A DNA stretch of 8,104 nt. Origin: DASPKO01 sp035628055 (GTDB taxonomy: Bacteria; Planctomycetota; Phycisphaerae; Phycisphaerales; UBA1924). Below, in pieces: positions 1-6,500 of this stretch. Made by a program: the position numbers and the translations under genes. Position 1 is the first letter of the stretch, and each line of letters opens with the position of its first letter. The stretch spans positions 1-8,104 of the forward strand of contig DASPKO010000209.1 in the NCBI GenBank assembly GCA_035628055.1. Reading direction: 5' to 3'. Under the pieces are notes generated by a model. It had not been told where the DNA came from. It did not search any database and saw only the letters and a program-made list of their open reading frames with translations.

Positions 1-3000
1 CGCGCCACGAAGATGGGCATGGCGACGTGGAACTTCATCTCGACCATCTCGAAGGGCGTGCTGTGCCGGTGCCGCATGAGGTAGCGGCGGTACGCCTCGA
101 CGATGTCGTGCCGTTCCTCCACGGCGCGCCCGATCATGTCGGCGATCACCTCGGCCCGGTCGGGGAACGGCACCACGAGCCGCTCGAATAGGTACGGGTC
201 GTCCTCGAAGAGATGACTGTTGGGCCCCGTCAGGCACGGCACCCCCAGGCGCAGGCTCTCGAGCGGGAGCATCGGGCAGCACTCCTGGAAGGTCACGTAG
301 AGCGTCAGGTGCGTCCGCCGCATCGCCGCCTCAAGCTCTGCCGGTCCCAACTGGCCCTCGTGCAGCGCGCCCGTGCGCAGGCCGAAGAACCCGATCAGCT
401 CGCGGGTGCGCGCATCGATGCCCGACCCGTGCAGGCGGGCCGCGGGAACCAGGGCAAGGGCCGCGGTCATGGTGTGCGGGATCTTCCGGTACGTCGGCCC
501 CGAGAGCCACAGGCCCACCTCCGTGGGCTCGTCGGGCAGTTCCGGGGCCGTGAGCAGCGGCCCGTGCACGCGATTGAGCAGCACGAACGACCTCACGCCC
601 AGCGCCTCGAAGAAGCGGTCCTGGCCCCACTTGTCGGTGGCGATGCTGTAAATCGCGCCCGCGCGGGCCGCCTCCACCCAGCGGCGCAGCAGCCGGCAGG
701 TGTAGTCCTCCCCGAACTGCACGTAGCTGGCATGCCAGAAGAGGTCGAACCGCGCGCCGGGCATCTTCAGCCGCAGCCGCTCCAGCAGGCCGAGCTGCGC
801 CTCGTCGCCCCCGGAGATCACCACGTGCTTCGTGCCCGTGGCGGCGATCACGCCGGCGTGGTGGTCGAGCACCTCGAGCGGGATGTCATAGGGGTCTTCG
901 TCCTTCTCGGCCGGCACGGGGTACCAGTGCTCGAAGAGGCCGCGCGTGGAGCTCGTGACGCCGAGCCAACGCGGGCAGCTCACCGCCACGACCCGCGCGC
1001 CCCCGGCCCGGGTCCGCTCGATGAACGCCTCCTCGCGCGCCGTGAACAGCCTGAGCCCAGGCCGCCCCCTGCCTCCGCCCCGGTCCGCGCCTGCGCCTGC
1101 GCCCGCGCGATGCCCATTCGAAGCGCGGCGGCCGGCCACCTCGCACGCCGCGGGATGGCGGGGCGCGGCCGGGGCATGCTCGACCGGCACCGGCGCCGGC
1201 CCGTCCGAGACGACCCCCTCCGGGCCGACCACCACGGCCCTCCCGGTCGGGGAATACAGGTCGACCTCCTGCGTCCGTCCTCCGAGCGTCACCCGCGCCT
1301 TGCCGCTCCAGGGGTGGGCCAGGAAGACCAGCGCGGGCGCGAGCCCCACCGGGGCCCGCAAGCGCGCCCCGGCACGGGAAGCCACCACGCACTGCCCGTA
1401 GGGACGCCCGGGGGCGGCGCGGCGCTCCCAGCCCTTGCCCAGCTCGAGATAGTCCCAGGGGAGCGCGGGCCCGCCCGCCTCGGGCCTGACGTCCAGCAGC
1501 CAGATCTCGCCGCCCCGCGCCGCGGGATGGCGCTCCTCGAGAACCCGCACACTGGCGACGCGGGCGTTGCGATTCTTCAGCCAGCGCGCCGCGTTGAAGG
1601 CCGCCGAGCGGCGCAGGCGCGCGCCGAGCCGATATGTCGAGTGCTGCTTGATGTACGCCACCTCGTCGGCCAGCTCGCGCGCCCTCTCGGCGAGCATCGC
1701 GGCGTCGCCCGGGGGCGCGGCCAGGGCCCGCGCCACGCGCTCCAGCTCCGTGTCCGCCTCCTGGCGCCGCAGCTCCGCCGCGGCCCGAACCGTCTGGGCC
1801 TCCGCGACGCTCCGGTCCGCCTCCCGCTGGCGCGCCAGCAGCGCCCCGAGCTCGGCGCGGGCCCGCAGGGTCTCGGCCTCAAGGTCGACCTGGCGGAGCC
1901 GCTGGGCGTCACGCTCCTTCTCCAGCGCGCGCAGGCCGGCGGCGAGCTCGGCGTGCTCCCGCTCCAGGCGGCGAACCCACTCGGCCTGGGACTTCACCTC
2001 GCCCGCCAGCCGGGCATGGTCTTTCTCGAGCGTGCCGATCCACTCCTGCTGCCGGCGCGTCTCCTCGGCGAGCCGGTCGCGCGTCGCCTCGAGCTCGGCG
2101 ATCCACGCCTGCTGCGCCACGGTCTCACGCACCACCCGGTCCCGGTCGGCCTCGAGCGACTGGGCGAACTCCCGCTGCTGCCGGTACTCCTGTACCAGCC
2201 GGTCGCGGTCAGTCTCGAGCACCTTCACCCACGAGCGCAGCGCCGCGCCCCGCTCCTCGCGCCCGTCCCCCGGCCCCTCGGGAAACAGGCCGGGCGGGCC
2301 GTCGCGGGAGGGATCGAACCGGCGGACCCGGCCCTGCTCCATCAGCCTCGCGAAGAACTGGGCCTCGGGGCCCGCCGCGTGCTTCGGGCCGATCTCGCCG
2401 AGGTCCCCGTAGTGATGACGCGGGCCCGAGAAGAAGTCGAAGCCGTAGAGCAGGACCTCCCACCCCTGTCCGACGTACCACATCGCGGCGTAAGCCCCCG
2501 ACGAGGGCTCGTCGTACCCCATGAGCTCGCGGGTCTGCCGCGCCACGTCCTCGGTCAGGCGGGCCGCGTGCGGGTAGCGCCCCTTTACCGCGTCCCACGT
2601 CTGCGCGGGGGGGCGATCGACGCAGAGCACCCGCTCAAAGTCGCGGGCCCGGTGCTCGTCGAAGAGCCGCCAGGTGATCCACTCGTCGGTCCGCCGCCCG
2701 ACGTGCTCGGCGAATCCGTCGATGTGGAAAACGTTGAAGCGCGCCACCACGCCGTCGAAGGAATCGATGGCGGCGCCGGCCCGGGCCGAGAGCGCCGAGG
2801 GTCCGTTGCCGATCAGCAGGATGCGCTTCCGCTCGGCCAATGCCGCGGTCAGCGGGGCCGACTCGTCCACACGGACCGGCGTGCCCGGGTCGGGGGTGCG
2901 GGCCAGGGGGCGGTCCGCGTCGGGGTTGTTCACCTCTCCGCGCAGCCGTTCGGCAAACTCCTCCGGCACGTGGGCGACGCGGGTCGTGCCGAGCCAGGGC

Positions 3001-4172
3001 GCGCCCGGGTCCTCGGCCCCGAGCCCGAGGAAGTTGCGCATCGCCAGGGCGCACAGCCGCGCCCGCAGCGAGGCGACCTCCCGCTCACTGGGCCTCCGCG
3101 CGAGCGCGGCCCGGGTCTGCCGCTCGAGCCACCGGGGCAGGTCCGGTGTCTCCGGTCCGCCGATCTCGGCACCCTCGGGCCCGATCTCGCGCAGGGCGCG
3201 CATCTTCGGAGTATTGCTCGCCAGCGGCACGAAGGGGGTGCCCACGCAGGCCGCCGCGATGCTGTGATGGAAGCGCCCCGACACGAGCGCCGCGCCGGCG
3301 GCGATGGCGTCGAGCCACCGGTCCAGGCTCCCCGCCTCGACCAGCTCGGCGCCCGCGCCGCGCAGCCGTGCCGCCAGCGCGGCGTCCTCCGGGGCCGGGC
3401 TGGTGCGCGCGCCGGTGAGAACCGTCACGGGCGTGCCGGCGGCGGTCAGACGGCGCACGAGCTGTTCGAGCGGACCGGCGAGCCAGTCCCCCCAGGAGAC
3501 CGACCCGGAGACCACCACGGGACCGGGCCCCGCCCCACTCCCTCCTGCCCCCGTGCCGTCGCGATCGTTCGCGGCGCGGCGCCAGTGCCGGGCCACGGCC
3601 AGCGGCAGGCAATCGAAGCTGCGCACGGGCTCGAGGCCGCAGGCGCGGGCCAGGGCGTGGCTCAGGCGGTCGCGCACCGCGACGAAATCCAGCTCGCGGT
3701 AGACCCGCAGATAGAGCGCATAGGCCCCCGCGTCGGAAAGGGCGGCGGTGTCCTGCGGGAACCACGAGTGATTGATGATCTGCACCGGCTTGCCCAGGTG
3801 CTTCCTGGCGGCGTACGCCAGGTAGAGCAGGACGAGCGGCTGCCACCACAGCCCGTGCATCGTGCCCTCGCCGTTGATGACCACCACCTCGGCGCGCTCG
3901 AGGGCGCCCAGGACGTCCGGGTGCCGGCGTTGCAGCCCAGCCAGGAACGCCGGACTGCCGAAGTCGCGCCAGGTCCGCGGGGCCGAGGTCTCCGGCACCG
4001 CCCCGAGCGGGACGGTCTCGAGCTCGTGCCCCAGGGCCGTGATGGTCTGGCGCACGGCGGTGCTCGTCCCCGTGCACCCCCAGTGATAGATCATCGAGGT
4101 GTCGTTGAGCAGCACGACGCGGCGGCCCGCGCGCCCGGAGGACCCCGAATGCTGCGCTCCGGCCCGTGTCAC
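1..4172 (-). CDS. Giant modular glycan enzyme: pyruvyl transferase / GT29 / coiled coil / GT4 (3' end outside window)
   Basis: I translated the minus strand and found one frame open from 4241 to the window edge. An in-frame TGA at 4242-4244 lies just upstream. The best start is GTG at 4172, which keeps the first beta strand (VVLLND). GTG at 4115 or ATG at 4094 are shorter alternatives, and no strong ribosome site decides between them. This gives 1390 residues with no stop. Domains in order: polysaccharide pyruvyl transferase (about 18-340), GT29 sialyltransferase-like (about 448-618), coiled coil with 21-residue repeats (about 640-845), a beta-rich module of unknown family (about 885-990), a Gly/Ala/Arg linker (about 1013-1040), and a GT-B glycosyltransferase (about 1055-1380). 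The inferred role is assembly or capping of an acidic surface polysaccharide. No signal peptide or membrane segment is visible, so it is probably cytoplasmic. The domain calls are firm to moderate; substrates are unknown. Confidence 0.9.
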   Translation of the reverse strand, partial: MTRAGAQHSGSSGRAGRRVVLLNDTSMIYHWGCTGTSTAVRQTITALGHELETVPLGAVPETSAPRTWRDFGSPAFLAGLQRRHPDVLGALERAEVVVINGEGTMHGLWWQPLVLLYLAYAARKHLGKPVQIINHSWFPQDTAALSDAGAYALYLRVYRELDFVAVRDRLSHALARACGLEPVRSFDCLPLAVARHWRRAANDRDGTGAGGSGAGPGPVVVSGSVSWGDWLAGPLEQLVRRLTAAGTPVTVLTGARTSPAPEDAALAARLRGAGAELVEAGSLDRWLDAIAAGAALVSGRFHHSIAAACVGTPFVPLASNTPKMRALREIGPEGAEIGGPETPDLPRWLERQTRAALARRPSEREVASLRARLCALAMRNFLGLGAEDPGAPWLGTTRVAHVPEEFAERLRGEVNNPDADRPLARTPDPGTPVRVDESAPLTAALAERKRILLIGNGPSALSARAGAAIDSFDGVVARFNVFHIDGFAEHVGRRTDEWITWRLFDEHRARDFERVLCVDRPPAQTWDAVKGRYPHAARLTEDVARQTRELMGYDEPSSGAYAAMWYVGQGWEVLLYGFDFFSGPRHHYGDLGEIGPKHAAGPEAQFFARLMEQGRVRRFDPSRDGPPGLFPEGPGDGREERGAALRSWVKVLETDRDRLVQEYRQQREFAQSLEADRDRVVRETVAQQAWIAELEATRDRLAEETRRQQEWIGTLEKDHARLAGEVKSQAEWVRRLEREHAELAAGLRALEKERDAQRLRQVDLEAETLRARAELGALLARQREADRSVAEAQTVRAAAELRRQEADTELERVARALAAPPGDAAMLAERARELADEVAYIKQHSTYRLGARLRRSAAFNAARWLKNRNARVASVRVLEERHPAARGGEIWLLDVRPEAGGPALPWDYLELGKGWERRAAPGRPYGQCVVASRAGARLRAPVGLAPALVFLAHPWSGKARVTLGGRTQEVDLYSPTGRAVVVGPEGVVSDGPAPVPVEHAPAAPRHPAACEVAGRRASNGHRAGAGAGADRGGGRGRPGLRLFTAREEAFIERTRAGGARVVAVSCPRWLGVTSSTRGLFEHWYPVPAEKDEDPYDIPLEVLDHHAGVIAATGTKHVVISGGDEAQLGLLERLRLKMPGARFDLFWHASYVQFGEDYTCRLLRRWVEAARAGAIYSIATDKWGQDRFFEALGVRSFVLLNRVHGPLLTAPELPDEPTEVGLWLSGPTYRKIPHTMTAALALVPAARLHGSGIDARTRELIGFFGLRTGALHEGQLGPAELEAAMRRTHLTLYVTFQECCPMLPLESLRLGVPCLTGPNSHLFEDDPYLFERLVVPFPDRAEVIADMIGRAVEERHDIVEAYRRYLMRHRHSTPFEMVEMKFHVAMPIFVA
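33..1010 (-). other. Domain: GT-B glycosyltransferase, GT4-like
   Basis: This covers residues about 1055-1380. The first half shows Rossmann-like strands (ARVVAVSCP at 1059-1067, HVVISGGDEAQL at 1116-1127, FDLFWHASY at 1142-1150). The second half begins at VGLWLSGPT (1219-1227) and carries a clear EX7E motif, Glu1297 to Glu1305, in VTFQECCPMLPLESLRLGVP. GPNSHLF (1316-1322) follows. In GT4 retaining glycosyltransferases the EX7E glutamates contact the donor sugar. The first half is less typical than the second. The C-terminal helix (about 1338-1368) is present, so the domain itself is nearly complete at the window edge. Confidence 0.75.
1917..2231 (-). repeat. Five tandem 63-bp units encoding a 21-residue coiled-coil repeat
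   Basis: Residues 648-752 of the giant protein divide into five units of exactly 21 residues with no indels. Each starts with an aromatic residue (Trp648, Phe669, Trp690, Trp711, Trp732), followed by the pattern xxxLE, an acidic/basic stretch often reading DRDRL, and a glutamine-rich end. Twenty-one residues is three heptads, so the unit fits a continuous parallel coiled coil with a Trp/Phe at the same phase in every third heptad. The DNA copies are diverged in sequence but conserved in length. Further helical, Arg/Glu/Ala-rich sequence continues to about residue 845. Confidence 0.85.
2322..2831 (-). other. Domain: GT29 sialyltransferase-like
   Basis: This covers residues about 448-617. The sialylmotifs of family GT29 appear in the right order. 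An L-motif-like segment has ILLIGNGPSALS (451-462), IDSFDGVVARFN (469-480) and HVGRRTDEW (490-498). An S-motif-like segment has PSSGAYAAM (556-564) and VLLYGFDFF (573-581). A motif III-like HHYGD lies at 586-590. A VS-like H-x4-E pair is formed by His598 and Glu603. In characterised GT29 enzymes the VS histidine is the catalytic base and CMP-sialic acid is the donor. Bacterial homologues are less studied, so the donor here could be another nucleotide sugar. Confidence 0.8.
3153..4121 (-). other. Domain: polysaccharide pyruvyl transferase (CsaB/WcaK-like)
   Basis: This covers residues 18-340 of the giant protein. Visible family marks are YHWGCTGTS (29-37) after the first strand, INGEGTMHG (99-107), a paired-strand segment around INHSWFPQD (133-141), VAVRDRLSHAL (164-174), and SGRFHHSIAA (298-307) followed by GTPFVPLASNTPKM (311-324). 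The family transfers a pyruvate ketal from phosphoenolpyruvate onto sugars of cell-wall or exopolysaccharides, and it has a GT-B-like fold. Some members of this Pfam family do other chemistry, so pyruvylation itself is inferred. The domain ends in a helical stretch (about 350-412) that leads into the next module. Confidence 0.82.
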
Positions 4173-4244
4173 GACGTCCGCGCCCTCACTGCGTGGTCTC
4201 CCCGCCCGCCGCCCCGGCGCTCGCCCCGGCCACCCCGCCGCTCA

Positions 4245-4475
4245 TCACCGCGGCGCGAGCCGTGCCCGCAGGTTCGGCTTGATCTGCCCGAACTCGTCCT
4301 CGATCTGCTGCTGCGCGAACTGGTTCCGCACCGCGTCGTAGCGATCGAACGGCGTCCGCTCGTCCTTGGGCGAGAGCAGCGGCTTCGAGCACCCGCCCGC
4401 CAGCAGCGCAGCGCCCGTCAGAACCGCGATCGCCCGCGCTCCGCGGGCCGGCCTGGTGTGGGCTGGTCGGTTCAT
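4245..4475 (-). CDS. Small predicted lipoprotein
   Basis: This is a 76-residue protein. The N-terminus is basic (several Arg in residues 3-14) and is followed by a hydrophobic stretch (AIAVLTGAALLAGG, 15-28) and a cysteine at position 29, which reads as a lipobox LAGGC. The mature part is only about 48 residues and very polar, with the segment SPKDERTPFDRYD (35-47) and a basic C-terminus. I chose the ATG at 4475; an in-frame GTG at 4505 would add ten residues ahead of the signal sequence and is less likely. It lies 72 bases upstream of the giant glycan gene and 80 bases downstream of the methyltransferase. I do not recognise a family. I infer anchoring to a membrane, and the function is unknown. 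Confidence 0.7.
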   Translation of the reverse strand: MNRPAHTRPARGARAIAVLTGAALLAGGCSKPLLSPKDERTPFDRYDAVRNQFAQQQIEDEFGQIKPNLRARLAPR

Positions 4476-4482
4476 GCCGGGG

Positions 4483-4488
4483 ATTGTA
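4483..4488 (-). promoter_or_regulatory. Candidate -10 box (TACAAT) for the lipoprotein gene
   Basis: TACAAT on the minus strand ends 7 bases before the ATG at 4475. It is an isolated AT-rich hexamer in GC-rich surroundings. If it is used, transcription would begin at or next to the start codon, giving a leaderless mRNA, which agrees with the lack of a ribosome binding site. I see no convincing -35 hexamer. Confidence 0.3.
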
Positions 4489-4555
4489 ACCGTGTCGTCC
4501 CGCACCCGGCCCGCCCGGCGCGCGGCCGCCGCGTCCCCGCGGCGCGGCGAAGCCT

Positions 4556-5071
4556 CTAGCGATCCGCGGGCCCCACCAGCAGCCGTCCCCGCGCGTCGAG
4601 CGTCACCCGCGCGCGCGCCACCGCCTGGCGGATGCCCTCGTAGACCACCGCGCAGACCGCGGTCGCCAGGTTCAGACTGCGCTCACCCGGGAGCATCGGC
4701 AGCGAGACCAGCCGGTCCGCATGGGCCGCCAGGAGGTCCCCGGGCAGTCCCGCGACCTCGTTGCCGAAGACCAGGTGGTCGCCGGGCACCAGGTCGGCAT
4801 CCCACAGCGGCCGCGCCGCGCGGGCGGTGAAGAACCACCGGGGCGCGCCGGGTCCGGCAACGTACTGATCCCAGCCCGCGTGCTCCAGGGGTGCCAGCCG
4901 GGGCCAGTAGTCGAGCCCGGCCCGGCGGAGCGCCTTCTCTCCGGTGGAGAATCCCAGGGGGTGGATGAGGTGCAGGGCGCACCCCGTGGCGACGCACGTC
5001 CTTCCGATGTTTCCCGTGTTGTTCGGGATCAGCGGCTGGTGCAGCACGACGTGAAAGAGCGGGGCGCCCAC
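4556..5071 (-). CDS. trmL: tRNA (cytidine/uridine-34-2'-O)-methyltransferase, TrmL-like (SpoU family)
   Basis: TrmL methylates the 2'-OH of the wobble nucleotide (C34 or U34) in tRNA-Leu isoacceptors, using S-adenosylmethionine. It is a minimal single-domain SPOUT enzyme. The product of 171 residues is close to the roughly 157 of the E. coli enzyme. Motif 1 is HQPLIPNNTGNIGRTC (11-26, with Asn18 and Arg24), motif 2 is LVFGNEVAGLP (100-110), and motif 3 is PGERSLNLATAVCAVVYE (128-145). The reading frame extends upstream to a GTG at 5161, but that start would place the coding sequence across a terminator hairpin. GTG at 5071 sits four residues ahead of the conserved FHVVLHQP strand and is preferred. 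No clear ribosome site precedes it. Confidence 0.9.
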   Translation of the reverse strand: MGAPLFHVVLHQPLIPNNTGNIGRTCVATGCALHLIHPLGFSTGEKALRRAGLDYWPRLAPLEHAGWDQYVAGPGAPRWFFTARAARPLWDADLVPGDHLVFGNEVAGLPGDLLAAHADRLVSLPMLPGERSLNLATAVCAVVYEGIRQAVARARVTLDARGRLLVGPADR

Positions 5072-5112
5072 GAGGCCGGGTAGCCTAGCGGGCGCCCCGG
5101 CGGGCGACCGCC

Positions 5113-5150
5113 AAAGAAACGCGGAGCGCCGGACTGCCCGGCGCTCCGCG
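5113..5150 (-). terminator. Intrinsic terminator of the thioredoxin-fold gene
   Basis: A perfect 13-bp inverted repeat (CGCGGAGCGCCGG at 5120-5132 against 5138-5150) has a 5-base loop. On the minus strand it is followed by TTTCTTT (5119-5113). It begins 37 bases after the stop codon of the thioredoxin-fold gene. On the plus strand there is no T-run after the hairpin, so it acts in one direction. It separates that gene from the methyltransferase gene. Confidence 0.88.
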
Positions 5151-5187
5151 TCGATCTTCACGGGTCCTGGAATCGTCCGCCCCGGAC

Positions 5188-6390
5188 TCAGCCCTGCTGG
5201 CGCTTGAGATACTCGGCCTCGGCGGCCCGCCGGGCCTTCACGCCCGGGTCGATCGCGATGATCTGCTGCACCACCGCCCCGAACTTCGGGTCCAGCGGGT
5301 TCCCCTGCCAGCGCACGACGCCGTCGGTGCTCATCACCACCACGTGCGGGATGCCCTGCACCTGCAGCGAGTTGCTCAGCACCTTCTTCTGGTCGACCGC
5401 CTGCGGATACGCGTGGGGGTGCGAGCCCAGGAACTTCTTGACCGTGTCCCCCGGCTCGTCCGAGAGGCCGATCACCACCAGGTCGGCCTTGTTCTTCTTG
5501 TACAGCTCATCGAGCTTGGGCATGGCCCGCTTGCAGGGGCCGCACCACGTCGCCCAGAAGTCGACCACCACGACGCGGCCCTCGGTCTTGGGCTGCTTGG
5601 TGATCCAGGTCTCGCTCCCGAACTTCTGGGGCAGGGCCTGCCCCTGCACGTTGTTGGCGCTCAGCCCCTCGTTGTTGTGGTCCGGCCACTTGAGCCCCCT
5701 GTACGCCGACGGGTCCGGGAGCGTGAAGGGCACGTCGAGGGGCTGCCCGGGACGCATGGACTCGGGGACGGGGCGGCTGCGGCCCGCCTCGGCCTGCTGC
5801 CTGGCGGCCTGGTCCGAGGCCTGCGCGGGGACCGCCTGCGCCTCCTCGCGCGTCTCCTTCACCAGGGCCGCGACCGCGCGGTCCAGCGACGAGGTATCGA
5901 TGTCCGCGTAGCGCAGGTTCCCGGCCCGGTCGATCACGTACACGTCCGGGTCCTGGTCGACCTTCAGCGCCTCGCGGAACTTGCCGCTGTCCTTGGCATA
6001 CGCGAACGTGACCTTCTTCTCCTCGACGACCTTGCCGGCGTTCTCGAACCCCGTCGCGTGGTGCACGCCGACGACGAGCACGTCGCCCCCGTGCTTCTCG
6101 GCCACCTTCTGGGCGCTGGCGAGCGCCGCGTGAGACCCCTTGTACCAGCTCGAGAAGGTCACGAGCACGACCACCTTGCCCTCGAGCTCCTGGGCCGTGA
6201 GCGCCTTTCCGTTGGTCCAGTCCGACAGGTGCGACCAGGCGTCGCCCGGGAAGGGCTTGAGCTCCATCTGGTTGAGGTCGGCGCGGCGCTGCCCGGCGCC
6301 CTCGCGCACGACGTCGTCACCGGGGCCGAAGCCGGCCAGGCCGGCCATGGCGAGGCACGCGGCCGCGCTCACACACAGGGCGTTTTTCAT
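5188..6390 (-). CDS. Exported protein with two thioredoxin folds, the first lacking the CXXC
   Basis: The protein has 400 residues and starts at ATG 6390, ten bases after an AGGAG site. Residues 1 to about 20 form a Sec-type signal peptide, so it should act outside the inner membrane. Domain 1 (about 55-178) has a thioredoxin-like layout (VVVLVTFSSWYKGS at 73-86, then PDVYVIDRAGNL at 148-159), but the two active-site cysteines are replaced by Tyr83 and Ser86. A Gln/Ala/Arg-rich linker (about 180-215) follows. Domain 2 (about 250-380) is a TlpA/ResA-like thioredoxin with FWATWCGPCKRAMP (278-291; Cys283 and Cys286) and the cis-proline Ile347-Pro348. I infer an envelope thiol-disulfide reductase with a non-catalytic partner domain. 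It is probably transcribed alone or from its own 5' region, and ends at a strong terminator. Confidence 0.9.
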   Translation of the reverse strand: MKNALCVSAAACLAMAGLAGFGPGDDVVREGAGQRRADLNQMELKPFPGDAWSHLSDWTNGKALTAQELEGKVVVLVTFSSWYKGSHAALASAQKVAEKHGGDVLVVGVHHATGFENAGKVVEEKKVTFAYAKDSGKFREALKVDQDPDVYVIDRAGNLRYADIDTSSLDRAVAALVKETREEAQAVPAQASDQAARQQAEAGRSRPVPESMRPGQPLDVPFTLPDPSAYRGLKWPDHNNEGLSANNVQGQALPQKFGSETWITKQPKTEGRVVVVDFWATWCGPCKRAMPKLDELYKKNKADLVVIGLSDEPGDTVKKFLGSHPHAYPQAVDQKKVLSNSLQVQGIPHVVVMSTDGVVRWQGNPLDPKFGAVVQQIIAIDPGVKARRAAEAEYLKRQQG

Positions 6391-6400
6391 GCTGGGGAAT

Positions 6401-6405
6401 CTCCT
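6401..6405 (-). promoter_or_regulatory. Ribosome binding site (AGGAG) of the thioredoxin-fold gene
   Basis: AGGAG lies ten bases before the ATG at 6390 and fixes that start over longer readings of the same frame, whose extra residues have no signal peptide. It is the only convincing Shine-Dalgarno site among the gene starts in this window. Confidence 0.75.
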
Positions 6406-6500
6406 GTCTTGCGTGGTTCGTGCGCGTGGTGCGCATCCCGCCGCCGGTGCCCGCTCCCGACCGGGGAGGCTCCCGGGGCTCGGAACAATCATACCTTCAC

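Noticed and set aside
1085..1110. A short GC-rich hexamer repeat (GCGCAG type) as a regulatory or slippage repeat.
   Set aside because: It lies inside the Gly/Ala linker of the giant protein and is explained by low-complexity coding.
3085..4077. A minus-strand open frame of 330 codons in a different frame.
   Set aside because: It is an out-of-frame shadow of the pyruvyl-transferase region, Arg/Ala/Gly-rich and without domains.
4527..4549. A 7-bp GC hairpin just after the TrmL stop as a second terminator.
   Set aside because: It has a 9-base loop and no T-run. Such stems are expected by chance in sequence this GC-rich.
213..4559. A plus-strand open frame of 1448 codons covering most of the window's left half.
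   Set aside because: It is the antisense of the giant minus-strand gene. Its product is Arg/Pro/Gly/His-rich with no recognisable motif, whereas the minus frame shows several enzyme motif sets in order. High GC at third codon positions removes stops from the opposite strand.
6488..6493. TATGAT on the minus strand as a -10 box for the thioredoxin-fold gene.
   Set aside because: The hexamer is a fair match, but no -35 is visible at normal spacing, so it is too weak to list as a promoter.
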